A stretch of DNA of 64,000 nt, from NCBI GenBank assembly GCA_050246115.1, contig JBFWWP010000014.1, forward strand, positions 62,001 through 126,000, read 5' to 3'. Below are positions 1 to 8,240 of the stretch, one piece after another. The DNA is from JBFWWP01 sp050246115. Its GTDB lineage: Bacteria > Planctomycetota > UBA8108 > UBA1146 > JAJFFE01. Made by a program: the position numbers and the translations under genes. The number at the start of each line of letters is the position of its first letter. Position 1 is the first letter of the stretch. The notes beneath the pieces were generated by a model. That model saw only the letters and a list, made by a program, of their open reading frames with translations, ran no database searches and was not told the origin of the DNA.

Positions 1-165
1 GTGCTGGGCGGAGGCGATACCGCGGCCGCAGCTCGCAGGTTCCACGTCGACACTCGAGTCTCGCACGTGTCGACCGGTGGCGGCGCGTCCCTCGAATACC
101 TCGAAGGCAAAATCCTCCCAGGAGTTCAGGCGCTCGAAAATGCACGTCGCTATCTCCCTCATTGA
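1..165 (+). CDS. pgk: Phosphoglycerate kinase, C-terminal fragment (cut by window edge)
   Basis: Frame 1 is open from the first base to a TGA at 163-165 and encodes 54 residues. It contains GGGDTAAAA, then VSHVSTGGGASLEYLEGK and LPGV. This is the characteristic C-terminal end of phosphoglycerate kinase: the nucleotide-binding GGGDS/T loop and the STGGGASLEFLEG segment. The enzyme makes ATP from 1,3-bisphosphoglycerate in glycolysis. Only the C-terminal nucleotide-domain end lies in the window, and the start is outside it. The downstream YggT-type gene begins at 140 inside this reading frame's end, so the two are probably co-transcribed. Identification rests on the motif alone but the match is distinctive. 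Confidence 0.9.
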   Translation: MLGGGDTAAAARRFHVDTRVSHVSTGGGASLEYLEGKILPGVQALENARRYLPH

Positions 166-382
166 CGCCTACCAGTGGGTGCTGGTGATCGTCGTGATCT
201 TGCGATGGACACCGCTCTCGGGCAGCTGCGCTCGCATCGTGGGGATGGTCGCTTGTCCCCTCGACGCGTGTCGACGAGCAGCGTTGCTGCGACTCGCCGG
301 CGCTGACGTTGCTCCCTTCGTCGTGCTCGGGGTGTTGGCGATCCTTCGCGACACGTTGGGCCGTTGGGCGGTCGGGCAGTGA
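140..382 (+). CDS. YggT-family small membrane protein
   Basis: This 80-residue protein starts at ATG 140, which overlaps the end of pgk by 26 bases. It has an N-terminal hydrophobic segment (about residues 8-25), a middle stretch with a CPLDACRRAALLRL segment, and a second hydrophobic segment beginning DVAPFVVLGVLAILRD. That pattern matches the YggT family, in which two membrane helices flank a basic Pro-Leu-Arg-Arg loop and the second helix begins with a D-hydrophobic-SP-like motif. YggT proteins are of poorly defined function, linked in other bacteria to cell-division or osmotic phenotypes. Its stop at 380-382 overlaps the GTG of the next gene (GTGA), which implies translational coupling. 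The family call is by pattern only and is moderately sure. Confidence 0.6.
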   Translation: MHVAISLIDAYQWVLVIVVILRWTPLSGSCARIVGMVACPLDACRRAALLRLAGADVAPFVVLGVLAILRDTLGRWAVGQ

Positions 383-1134
383 ACCGTGAGGAAGTCGGCG
401 ACGACCTCGCGCGAGCGATGGTCTCCGAGCTGCGCTGGCGCTTCTCGCGCTCGGACCGACGAGGACAGGACGAAGCGCTCGAGCGCGCCTTTCGCGACCG
501 GATACGGGCCCACTTTCCCACCGACGCCATCCTCGGCGAGGAGATCGAGCGGGAGGGGCCGGTCTGGTCGGGTACCGGCTGGATCGTCGATCCGCTCGAC
601 GGTACAGCCAACTTCGAGGCCGGGATCCCCGTCTTCTGTGCGACCTTTGCCTACTGCGTGAACGACAGTCCAGAGCTGGGTTGGGTAGCCGATCCGATGG
701 GGGACGCAGTGTGGAAGGCGCGCCTTGACGCGGGTGCCTGGCGCAACGATGCACGCCTCCCCACCCGCGCCACTCGCGAAGGTCGTCGAATCGTGGCGCT
801 CTCGTCGCAGTGGCGGCGCCGCGAGGTCGATCGCGTGCGAGTGCTGGCGCGGCGCGCGCGGGATCGGACCTTTGGAGCGCTCGCTCTCGAGCTCTGTTGG
901 GTTGCGGATCGAAGACTCGCGGCCGGGGTGTGGGACTCCGCCCGCGCCTGGGATCTCGCGGCGGGCTCGTTGATCGCCAGCGAGGCCGGCGCAATCGTCG
1001 AGACCCTCGCCGGACGACCGCTCTCCTTCGTTGGCCCCGAAGAGAGTCTCCGCGAGCGACAGTACTCGCTGGCCGCGTGGTTTCCGGAAGAACGGAGTGC
1101 TCTCGAGTCCGACGTGCGGGGCAGTGGCAGCTGA
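379..1134 (+). CDS. Inositol monophosphatase-family phosphatase
   Basis: The protein is 251 residues if it starts at GTG 379, which overlaps the preceding stop as GTGA; a TTG at 364 is in frame but less attractive. Metal and substrate motifs of the inositol-monophosphatase (Li-sensitive phosphatase) superfamily are visible: GEE (about residue 53), WIVDPLDGTANF (about residues 70-81) and the C-terminal AWDLAAGSLIASEAG. These enzymes hydrolyse phosphate monoesters such as inositol-1-phosphate, or PAP in the CysQ branch, using two or three Mg ions. The usual DLVTxxD element upstream of GEE is poorly preserved (only a QDEALER stretch), so the substrate is uncertain. A second family member lies at 60385-61239 and has the canonical version of that element. 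Confidence 0.85.
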   Translation: MNREEVGDDLARAMVSELRWRFSRSDRRGQDEALERAFRDRIRAHFPTDAILGEEIEREGPVWSGTGWIVDPLDGTANFEAGIPVFCATFAYCVNDSPELGWVADPMGDAVWKARLDAGAWRNDARLPTRATREGRRIVALSSQWRRREVDRVRVLARRARDRTFGALALELCWVADRRLAAGVWDSARAWDLAAGSLIASEAGAIVETLAGRPLSFVGPEESLRERQYSLAAWFPEERSALESDVRGSGS

Positions 1135-1335
1135 CCCCGCGGGAACACTGGTCACGCGGCCAGTTCGAGTGCCGCCAAGTTCGGGGCCACCTGGGACGAT
1201 ATTCTAGAGAGAGTCGAATCCCAACGGCCAGAGTGCCCGGCACCTGAGGTCGAAGGCTCCGCTTCATCAAAAGGGATCTCGACCCTGGGGAACCCGGCGC
1301 GCTAGAATCCGGACGACCCAAGGAAAGGACCGCAC

Positions 1336-1920
1336 TTGGCTACCGGCCTCAAGAAGGTGGAGATCAAACGGGTCTTCGCTCCGACTCCGACAGGGACCGC
1401 GGTGCTTCTCGGCAACGAGGACAAGACGTTCCTGATCTTCATCGGGCTCTACGAGGCCACGGCGTTGCTGAGAGAGATGCGTCACGAAACCGCGGCGCGG
1501 CCCCTCACCCACGATCTCATTCAGTCGATGCTCCTCGGCTTCGACCTGACGATCAAGAAGGTCATCGTCTCGGACATCGTCGACAACGCTTTCTGCGCGA
1601 CGTTGATCCTCGAACAGCAGCAGAGTGCGAGCGACGGCGCGCTGGTCGGGCATCGAAACGAGGTGCGGATCGACGCGCGTCCCAGCGACTGCCTGGTCCT
1701 CGCAGTGAAGAACTCATCCGACATTTTCGTAACGGATGACGTGTTGGAACAGGTCCAAGACTTCTCGCAGCTCTTGAAGGAGGGGACTTCGCTGCAGGTG
1801 GAGGACGTGGATCTCGACGAACTCTTCGGCCGTTCGCGAAGCGAACCGTCCGCGGAGGCCGAGGATGACGAGGACTACTCTCTCGGCGATCTCGACCCGG
1901 ACGACGAGGACGAACGATAG
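1336..1920 (+). CDS. BFN (bifunctional nuclease / DUF151) domain protein
   Basis: The 194-residue protein starts at TTG 1336, behind a clear ribosome binding site AGGAAAGGA at 1321-1329. The first 135 residues have the BFN/DUF151 fold pattern: KKVEIKRVF, VLLGNEDKTFLIFIGLYEATAL, RPLTHDLI and RPSDCLVLAVK. The last 50 residues are strongly acidic (Asp/Glu-rich) and probably disordered. DUF151 proteins include a Thermotoga protein with RNase and DNase activity and plant bifunctional nucleases; in most bacteria the role is not established. The ARPSD element with the following hydrophobic strand is the best-conserved part of the family and is present here. Soluble and probably cytoplasmic. Confidence 0.8.
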   Translation: MATGLKKVEIKRVFAPTPTGTAVLLGNEDKTFLIFIGLYEATALLREMRHETAARPLTHDLIQSMLLGFDLTIKKVIVSDIVDNAFCATLILEQQQSASDGALVGHRNEVRIDARPSDCLVLAVKNSSDIFVTDDVLEQVQDFSQLLKEGTSLQVEDVDLDELFGRSRSEPSAEAEDDEDYSLGDLDPDDEDER

Positions 1921-1949
1921 CCACGAAAAGTTCTTGGGGGGAGGCTTGC

Positions 1950-2513
1950 GTGGGTTGGTCGAGGGCGTGGCCCACGGGTCGCGCGCAGAGCCGCTGCTGG
2001 GCGCGCCGGCGCCGTAGGCCCACTGGGTCGCGCTGGGTTGCGGCGCTCGTTGTTTCCGTAGCGGCTGGGTGCTGCACGGTCATACCAGCACCGGAGAAGT
2101 ACTTCGACCGATCATCACCCCATGCGGCCCTGCGAATGTTCCAGTACGCGGTGGAGACGAAGCAGTACGCCAGTGCCTACCGTTGCCTGTCGTCCACGAG
2201 CCGGGAGCGCTTCTCGCTGAGCCGCTTCAAGGGCGTGCTGTGGCTGAATGCAGAGCCTCCTGACGCCGGTTGGGGAGGGGTCGGCATCCGCGACTTCGTC
2301 GTCGGCGGCGAGTTCTTGCTCGCTCTCGACGAGCCGGGCCTGTTCGGGCCGGCGACTTTTGGCGTCGGGGTCGTCTTCGTGCGCGCGGACCAGGACGAGT
2401 CTGCTGAGCCCGACGGGGACGGCGCGTCCGAGATCTGGCAAACCGTGACTCTCGTGCTCGAGGCCGGGGAGTGGTTCGTCGACCTGACGCGGCTCAAGGG
2501 CTTCACCGCCTGA
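1950..2513 (+). CDS. Predicted lipoprotein of unknown function
   Basis: The 187-residue protein starts at GTG 1950 behind a GGGGGGAGG ribosome binding site (1935-1943). It has an unusually long arginine-rich n-region, including a run of five Arg at residues 19-23, followed by a hydrophobic stretch and a lipobox-like VAAGC with the Cys at residue 41. The mature part starts with a Pro-rich linker, then a segment (AALRMFQYAVETKQYASAYRCLSSTSRERF) typical of small globular domains that follow lipobox anchors in planctomycete proteins. I do not recognise the family. The start could be downstream if the basic leader is not translated. It ends just before a palindromic repeat element. Confidence 0.6.
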   Translation: MGWSRAWPTGRAQSRCWARRRRRPTGSRWVAALVVSVAAGCCTVIPAPEKYFDRSSPHAALRMFQYAVETKQYASAYRCLSSTSRERFSLSRFKGVLWLNAEPPDAGWGGVGIRDFVVGGEFLLALDEPGLFGPATFGVGVVFVRADQDESAEPDGDGASEIWQTVTLVLEAGEWFVDLTRLKGFTA

Positions 2514-2524
2514 GAACCCCGAGC

Positions 2525-2711
2525 CTAAGGAGTCGCCCAAGAATAACTTCGACATCTTGCCGTCGATTTGGGTCAGATTTGGCCGATCCGGAAAGCTCGA
2601 AACCGGAGGCGTAGCCTTAGTTCCGGTGAGGACTTCGAGGTTTTCGGATCGGTCGAAGATGGCCCGAAGCGACGAGCAAGAGGGTGAAGTTATTCTTGGG
2701 CGACTCCTAAG
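2525..2711. repeat. Palindromic dispersed repeat, copy 1 (187 bp, long imperfect inverted repeat)
   Basis: The two ends, 2525-2550 and 2686-2711, are 26-base inverted repeats with one mismatch; the outer part reads GGAGTCGCCCAAGAATAAC. Beyond the ends the arms remain imperfectly complementary far inwards: both arms contain CCGATCCG followed by A/G-rich and CTCGAA motifs. The whole element could therefore fold into one long hairpin. CTAAG occurs at both outer edges and may be a target duplication or part of the ends. The right arm recurs at 43793-43880 and, inverted, at 50702-50774. It lies between a lipoprotein gene and the cysteine desulfurase gene. It resembles a MITE or large REP/BIME-type element; there is no transposase here. 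Confidence 0.85.
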
Positions 2712-2801
2712 TGCTTCTGCGGCGCACGCGAGCGGCGGAGTGCAAAGGGTTGCGTGGGAGACCCGCCGACGAGGTGCCCACGGTGTTGCAGGGGGCGCTC
2801 G

Positions 2802-3923
2802 ATGACCGGCGAGATCTATCTCGACTTCAATGCGACGAGCCCCTTGCACCCGGCGGTTCGGGATGAAATGCAACAGGCCCTCGAAGAGGTCCCAGGCAAC
2901 CCTTCCTCGCCTCACCGACGCGGGCGTCGTGCGCGGGAGTTGCTCGACACCGCGCGATCCCGCGTTGCGCACGCACTGGGCGTGGATCCAGACGAGATCT
3001 TCTTCACCTCCGGCGCGACCGAGAGCAACAACCTTGCGGCAGCCCTGGGCGAAGCGAGCGGCCGGCCGTTCTACACCACGTCGGTCGAGCACCCGTCCTT
3101 GCGGGAGCCGGCGCGGCGACGTTGGCGACGCAGCGGAACTGGGGGTGAGGTGCCGGTCGACGCCAGCGGTCGGGTGGAGCCCGCGGCGCTGACGGCGTTG
3201 CCGAGCGACGCCGTGGTTTCGATCCAATGGGTGAACAACGAGACCGGCGTCTTGCAAGATCTCGCTGCGTTGGCTCAGGGTGCGAGGGCGAGCGGAGCGA
3301 TCGTTCACACAGATGGCGCACAGGGCTTCTTTCGGCTGCCGCTGCGCATTCACGAACTGGGTGTCGACGCAGCTTCGATCTCGAGCCACAAGGCCCTCGG
3401 TCCCGTCGGCATCGGTGCCCTGTACGTGCGACGCGGCCTGTTGGTCGATCCCGTCTTGCTTGGTGGGGCCCAAGAACGCGGGGTTCGCCCAGGAACGGAG
3501 AATGTCGTGGGCGCTTGTGGGCTCGGTCGGTTGGCGCAACTGGTCACCGAGAATTCTCCTTGGGATTGGCCACGGCTGACGAGCCTGCGGGATGGGTTCG
3601 TCGACGAGCTGACGCGGATCGACGGGTTGGAGCTCAACGCGCCAACCGAGCTGACGTTGCCGAACACCGTGTCCGTGGCGGTGCACGGACTCCATGCGGA
3701 GACCATCCTGCTTCACCTCGACCGCGAAGGTGTGGCGGCCTCCAGCGGGTCGGCTTGCGCCCGCGGGGACACGAGGCCTTCCCATGTTCTGAAGGCCATG
3801 AATCGGCCGGACTCGGCAATCCGGAGCACCTTGCGCTTGTCGTTCGGACCGAGTAGCACTCGCGAGGATCTCGCACGCGCCGCAGCTGCGCTCCGACGCG
3901 TGGTGCGGTCGTTGAGGGAATAG
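2802..3923 (+). CDS. Cysteine desulfurase (NifS/IscS-type, class V aminotransferase fold)
   Basis: This 373-residue PLP enzyme releases sulfur from cysteine as a persulfide for Fe-S clusters, thio-tRNA or other sulfur transfer. It starts YLDFNATSPLHPAV, the family N-terminal signature. It has the GATESNN cofactor region, the HTDGAQ segment, the SSHKALGP motif with the PLP lysine at about residue 197, and the flexible-loop motif SSGSACARG with the catalytic Cys at about residue 319. ATG 2802 is preferred over an in-frame GTG at 2754 because it begins directly at the family N terminus and follows a GGGGG run. The SSGSAC loop is of the NifS/IscS rather than the SufS type. Its partner scaffold genes are not adjacent; the next gene is another cysteine-type PLP enzyme. 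Confidence 0.93.
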   Translation: MTGEIYLDFNATSPLHPAVRDEMQQALEEVPGNPSSPHRRGRRARELLDTARSRVAHALGVDPDEIFFTSGATESNNLAAALGEASGRPFYTTSVEHPSLREPARRRWRRSGTGGEVPVDASGRVEPAALTALPSDAVVSIQWVNNETGVLQDLAALAQGARASGAIVHTDGAQGFFRLPLRIHELGVDAASISSHKALGPVGIGALYVRRGLLVDPVLLGGAQERGVRPGTENVVGACGLGRLAQLVTENSPWDWPRLTSLRDGFVDELTRIDGLELNAPTELTLPNTVSVAVHGLHAETILLHLDREGVAASSGSACARGDTRPSHVLKAMNRPDSAIRSTLRLSFGPSSTREDLARAAAALRRVVRSLRE

Positions 3924-4044
3924 AGGGCCTCCCGGAACCCGAAGCGCGCAAGCGTTCTTTGCGGCGAGGGGAGGGGGCCGCCGTCACGGGGCGAGCGCGG
4001 TCGACGTTCGACACCTCGAGAGAGCGCAAGAACGATAGGTGATC

Positions 4045-5058
4045 ATGGCCTTTGAGTATCCGGCCCGAGTGCGGGCTGCGTTGCTGCCCACGCGGATCGA
4101 ACGGATGACGCGGTACGAGCGAACCCTGCCCCACGGTCACAAGGTCTGGATCAAGCGGGACGACGAGACCGGGTTCGTGCTGTCGGGGAACAAGGTCCGG
4201 AAGCTCGAGTTCACCTTTGCACGGGCACTGGCTGCGGGAGTCGACGAGGTTGTCACATGCGGCGGCTGGAACTCGAATCACTGCCGGGCCACGGCATTCC
4301 TCGCGCGACGTTTGGGCCTCGACGTCCAGCTCTTTCTACGCACGGCGGACGGCCAACCACCGAGCGCATGGCAAGGCAACCTCTGGCTCGATTCGCTCGT
4401 CGGCGCGGGCATCCGATGGTTGTCCCCACAGCAGTACCGCGCTCGCGATGAAGTGCTCGCGGCCTATGTGCAAGAACGACGGGAGTCCGGAGTATCGTCG
4501 TTCTTGATTCCCGAGGGCGCTTCGGATGCGCTCGGTTCAATGGGGTACGTGCTCGCGGCCGATGAGATCGAACAGCAAAGTGACTCGGAGGGGTTTCGCT
4601 TCGACTTCGTGGTCCATGCCATGGGATCGGCCGGAACCGCAGCTGGCCTGAGTGCAGGTCGCGATCTCCGACGTGCGAACTGGGAGGTAGTGGCTTTTCC
4701 GGTGTGCGACGACGCCGCTTACTTCCGCGAACGGATTCGTCGGATTCGTTACGCCATGGAAGCATTCGGTGTCCCACCGTGGGACGAGGGTGCGGGTCTA
4801 CGCATCGTCGATGGCTACCAAGGGCGTGGCTATGGTCTGACCACGCCTGACGAGCAGCGCTGGATCCAGGACCTGTGTCGATTGGAAGGGATCCTGTTGG
4901 ATCCGTGCTACACGGGCAAGGCGATGCGCGGGTTGGATTCCGAACTGCGGACCGGCAACATCCGACCCGGCAGTTCGGTCCTCTTCCTTCACACAGGTGG
5001 GGTGTTCGGGTCCTTCGCCTACGATTGGCCAGTAGCCGACCGAGTCGCCACGTCGTAG
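4045..5058 (+). CDS. D-cysteine desulfhydrase / ACC deaminase-family PLP enzyme
   Basis: The 337-residue protein (ATG 4045; a GTG at 4039 is also in frame) has the fold-type II PLP pattern of the ACC deaminase/D-cysteine desulfhydrase family. It shows the N-terminal PTRIERM and WIKRDDETG segments, the SGNKVRKLEF motif with the PLP lysine at about residue 50, CGGWNSNHCRATA, and a late HTGG(V)FG cofactor-phosphate loop. Members deaminate D-cysteine to pyruvate, H2S and ammonia, or open the cyclopropane ring of ACC; sequence alone does not settle which. Location next to a cysteine desulfurase fits a sulfur amino acid role. No operon link is certain, because there are 121 bases between the two genes. 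Confidence 0.85.
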   Translation: MAFEYPARVRAALLPTRIERMTRYERTLPHGHKVWIKRDDETGFVLSGNKVRKLEFTFARALAAGVDEVVTCGGWNSNHCRATAFLARRLGLDVQLFLRTADGQPPSAWQGNLWLDSLVGAGIRWLSPQQYRARDEVLAAYVQERRESGVSSFLIPEGASDALGSMGYVLAADEIEQQSDSEGFRFDFVVHAMGSAGTAAGLSAGRDLRRANWEVVAFPVCDDAAYFRERIRRIRYAMEAFGVPPWDEGAGLRIVDGYQGRGYGLTTPDEQRWIQDLCRLEGILLDPCYTGKAMRGLDSELRTGNIRPGSSVLFLHTGGVFGSFAYDWPVADRVATS

Positions 5059-5094
5059 GCAGGTTCGGTCGAACGACTGCCGCGGGACTCTGCT

Positions 5095-5871
5095 TCAGGT
5101 TTTCGACGCGGTCGACACCGAGGACTCGATCTGTCTGAGTTCCTTGTTCGCAGCGAATAGGGCGGCCAGCAGCTGCGACTTCTTCTCGAACAGCGGGTTC
5201 TCCGGATCGAGGCCGTGGCGTCCCGCTCCCGCACGGCGGTTTCCTGGCGCGTGCGCGAACGAGGGCGGTTGCTGATGCAGTTGTTGCAGCATGCGGTCCG
5301 TGGACTCGAGGGCATTCACCAGTTTGGCGATCCGGGCCTCGAGCAGGTCGATTTGTCGTTGGTGGCCCTGTTGCACCTCGCGCAAGCTCGCCTGCCAGTC
5401 CTTCTCGATGATCTCGGTCAGGTTTCGCACGACCCGCGCTTCGAGAGCGTTGACGTCGGTGCCGGCCTCGGGCACAGCCGGTGCCGAGCCTTCGTTCGCA
5501 AGGGTGTCTAGCAGGGTTCCTTCGGTAGCCAGAGTTTCTCGCCAGTCGCGCTGAGGAACCTCGAGGCCCTCAGCGACGAGCAACCCGTACTCGACCTCCG
5601 CGCGTTGGTGGATGCTCGCCATGGCGTCAGCGGGTAGGTCGAGTTCGGAGACGAGCGCGCGAATCGCCCGGTTCACCGCGACTCGGGTCAGCTCGGCCAG
5701 CTGGGAGCGGCTGACGACCCTCACCCTGTCGATTCCGGTCTGTTGAAGATCCGCAACCGGGCTCAAGCGGCCCGTCCGGTCGAGGGCCTGCTCGAAGGTC
5801 GGGGCGCAGCACGACTCGCGGTTGCACGCTTGGGTCTTACAGGACCGGGAAACCGCAGCTTTCGAAACCAT
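5095..5871 (-). CDS. Coiled-coil protein with Cys-rich N terminus, unknown function
   Basis: The 258-residue protein on the minus strand starts at ATG 5871. Residues 1-25 hold four cysteines in SCKTQACNRESCCAP, possibly a metal site or redox cluster. The rest is mostly charged and helical: residues about 120-190 form a likely coiled coil (repeated heptad-like VRNLTEIIEKDWQ and LLEARIAKLVNALE), and the C terminus has a second helical stretch, KKSQLLAALFAANKELRQIE. There is no signal peptide or membrane helix. I do not recognise a family. It is convergent with the desulfhydrase gene (36 bases between stops), so it is separately transcribed from the 5.9-6.9 kb intergenic region. Confidence 0.7.
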   Translation of the reverse strand: MVSKAAVSRSCKTQACNRESCCAPTFEQALDRTGRLSPVADLQQTGIDRVRVVSRSQLAELTRVAVNRAIRALVSELDLPADAMASIHQRAEVEYGLLVAEGLEVPQRDWRETLATEGTLLDTLANEGSAPAVPEAGTDVNALEARVVRNLTEIIEKDWQASLREVQQGHQRQIDLLEARIAKLVNALESTDRMLQQLHQQPPSFAHAPGNRRAGAGRHGLDPENPLFEKKSQLLAALFAANKELRQIESSVSTASKT

Positions 5872-6905
5872 GTGTCTCTCCCCTCATGGAATGGCTGGTC
5901 GTCGTCCGGCAGAGGGATCGCGCCGCGCGCGACAAGGCCCGCGAGTCGACCCCGATAGAACCCGCTGGCCGGGTTGCCGGTCTTCGATTTGACCAACGGC
6001 AATGTGCGGGCCGTTCCTCACGGCGCGAACACGACGGTCGAATGCTGGTCGCTAAGTCCTTAGCTGATTGCTTGTTATCGGGCTCTGCCGCAGGTGCGCC
6101 CGGCGTGCGGAGAGCGGACCGAGTGGCTGGAAATCTCACTCTGCGTGTCCACCGCGTAGACGGAATGCACGTTGACAGCAACTCTCGCGTTGGTACGATC
6201 AACGGTCGGCTGGCGGATCGTCTGTTCGCCTCCAGTTCCGGTCGTTTTCTTTGCCCGTTCGGTCTGGTGTTCCCGTTCGACAAGGTTGGAGTGGCTCCAA
6301 TCGGAGGGGACCAGAACCGGTGGAGGGCTGGCCCGATGAAGGGCTGGCCCGATGAAGGGCTGGCCGATGAAGCGCGGGCCGTCGACCGGGAACGAGGATA
6401 TCGGCGAGAAGCGAGAAGTCAGTCCAGAGGTGTCGTTTCGAAGCGGCCGCGCCGATGCGGTTGGCGCACTGAGGCGGTTCGGCTGGACAGGTATCGGCTC
6501 AGAGGCTTCCCGCGGCGTCGCGGGGCTGAGTCGCCAGCGCGCGATTGCTGTGCCGCTGCCTTTCGACCATGGTGCTCTCTGGCTCGACACGATTCCGCCT
6601 AGGTTCCGTTCGGTTTGCTTCCCGCCTGCTTTCCTCGCCAATGTGGAGAAACGGTGTCGCCGAACGGTACGCGGAGAGCTGAGCGGGCCGAGGCCGAGCG
6701 AGCCTTGGTTGGCTGTTCAAGTCGAGGTGGAGTCGAGGTCGTTGGCTTGAGTACGTTGCAAGAACCTGTGTTTCGCGGAGATGGCGGTTGACACCGTCGG
6801 GAACCGAGTCGCGGGGAAGTTTTGGGAATGGGTTTCGAGTCCCCGTCAGGGGGATCAAGGTACAGTTGGGCTCATGAACGAGCTCTAGTAAGGACTCCAG
6901 TCGAG
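5872..6905. other. Intergenic region, 1.03 kb, no convincing gene
   Basis: The region lies between two divergent genes. Open frames here have the unpatterned Arg/Ser-rich composition of non-coding high-GC DNA and no family motifs. It contains a three-unit 16-base tandem repeat (6325-6371), a small perfect palindrome GCTAAGTCCTTAGC at 6051-6064, and the promoter/leader of the following exported-protein gene. Confidence 0.6.
6325..6371. repeat. Tandem repeat, 16-bp unit, 3 copies
   Basis: GGGCTGGCCCGATGAA occurs at 6325-6340 and 6341-6356 exactly, and at 6357-6371 with one C missing. It lies inside the long gene-free stretch ahead of the dockerin-type protein. No function can be read from it. 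Confidence 0.85.
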
Positions 6906-8240
6906 ATGAAAAAGTCGCTTGGTTTTCTCGCCGTAGCCCTGTCGTTGACGACGGGCTCGCTCTCTGCGCAGGACGATCGTTATCAGCTGCGCGCCGGAAG
7001 CGCCATGGCCGCGCCGGGCGCGTCCGCGGCGGTTTCCATCACGCTCGACAGTGTCCCCGGCACCGCCGGTGCGCCGGCCGACCTCCAGGGCTGGTCGTAC
7101 GGTCTGTGTCATGACTCGGCGCTCTTGAGCGTGACCAGCGTCGTGAACGGCTCCACCTCCGCGACGGTCAACGGCGGTGGGGTCCCGGACTTCAACGCGA
7201 TCAACATCATGCCGAACCCGGGTGCCGGTTTCACGATCGGCGTGGTCATCGACTTCTTCGGGGTCGAGCGCCTCGCGCCCGGCTCGGGCTACGAGCTGAA
7301 CATTGCCAACTACAACACCCTCTACGGTGCCGGTGGTTCGGCGAGCCTCAACTTCTGTAACACCCTGGCCACCCCGCCCGTCGAGACGCTCGTCGTCGTC
7401 GCGGGCGGTGCTTCGGCGATTCCGGTCCAGAACTCGGGCCTCGTCGAAGACGGCACTCCTCCGGCTCTCTTCACGCTGACCGCGGGCACGGCCCAGGACA
7501 TTGCGGGAGCGACCGTGAGCCTGCCCGTTTCGCTCGACAACCCGTTGGCGGCGGAAGGGTTCTCGTTCGGCATTCTCCACGACTCCGCGGTTGCTTCGGT
7601 CACGGGCGGCACTCAAGGTGCCGTGACGCAAGGCTCGAACGGCGGTTCGGGTGCTGACTTCTTCTTCGTCAACACCACGCCCGTCCTTCCCGTTGGCGCC
7701 ACCGGTGGTGCTTTCGTTGGTTGCGTTGTCAGCCTGTCCCCGCCCTTCGATGTGATCGCCATGGGCGTTGGTCAAGAGATCGTCGTCCTGAGCTATCAGA
7801 TCGGCGCGGCTACGACCGCGGGCCAGTCGACGTCGGTCGACTTCTCGGGCGACGTGGGCAACCCGCCGGTCGCGATCGTTGTGAGCGTCAACGGCGGTTC
7901 GCAGGCCGTGAACACGCTGGTGTCTGGCTCGATCACGTCTGACGGCGTCGTTGCCGGCCAGACCTTCCGTCGCGGCGACGCGAACGACGACGGCATCGTC
8001 GACGTTTCTGACGTCGTGTTCTTGGCGAAGTGGCTCTTCGGTGTCGGCCCGGCGTCCACCTGCGACGACGCGGGCGATGCCAACGACAACGGCGTCCTCG
8101 ACTCGCTGATGGACCCGCTGTACCTCCTCACGTACCTCTTCCAGGCTGGCCCGGCGCCGGCGGCCCCGTTCGCGAACTGCGGGCTCGACCCGACTGCCGA
8201 TGCGTTGGATTGCTTGGGCCCGCTCAACAGCTGCCCGTAG
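6906..8240 (+). CDS. Exported protein with two cohesin-like domains and a dockerin-type EF-hand tail
   Basis: The 444-residue protein starts at ATG 6906 (AAGGA at 6890-6894) with a signal peptide: MKKS, a hydrophobic core, then LSAQ as the likely cleavage site at about residue 22. Two related beta-rich domains follow, each with the pattern QGWSYGLCHDSALLSV or EGFSFGILHDSAVASV. They resemble cohesin/carbohydrate-binding folds. The last 90 residues carry two Ca-binding loops (GDANDDGIVDVSD and GDANDNGVLDSL) as in type I dockerin, then the tail CGLDPTADALDC...CP-stop. The tail motif recurs in the genes at 29854 and 33058. Function is probably cell-surface or envelope; there is no catalytic motif. 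A strong terminator follows at 8298. Confidence 0.8.
   Translation: MKKSLGFLAVALSLTTGSLSAQDDRYQLRAGSAMAAPGASAAVSITLDSVPGTAGAPADLQGWSYGLCHDSALLSVTSVVNGSTSATVNGGGVPDFNAINIMPNPGAGFTIGVVIDFFGVERLAPGSGYELNIANYNTLYGAGGSASLNFCNTLATPPVETLVVVAGGASAIPVQNSGLVEDGTPPALFTLTAGTAQDIAGATVSLPVSLDNPLAAEGFSFGILHDSAVASVTGGTQGAVTQGSNGGSGADFFFVNTTPVLPVGATGGAFVGCVVSLSPPFDVIAMGVGQEIVVLSYQIGAATTAGQSTSVDFSGDVGNPPVAIVVSVNGGSQAVNTLVSGSITSDGVVAGQTFRRGDANDDGIVDVSDVVFLAKWLFGVGPASTCDDAGDANDNGVLDSLMDPLYLLTYLFQAGPAPAAPFANCGLDPTADALDCLGPLNSCP

Noticed and set aside
2557..2805. Plus-strand frame through the palindromic repeat, with a similar frame at the second copy
   Set aside because: The similar peptide in both copies comes from repeat DNA, not from selection on a protein; both frames lack ribosome sites and continue into unrelated sequence.
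6765..6850. tRNA-like T-arm (GGTTTCGAGTCCCC)
   Set aside because: The stem and the invariant pair next to the T-loop do not fit, and no acceptor or anticodon arms can be paired.
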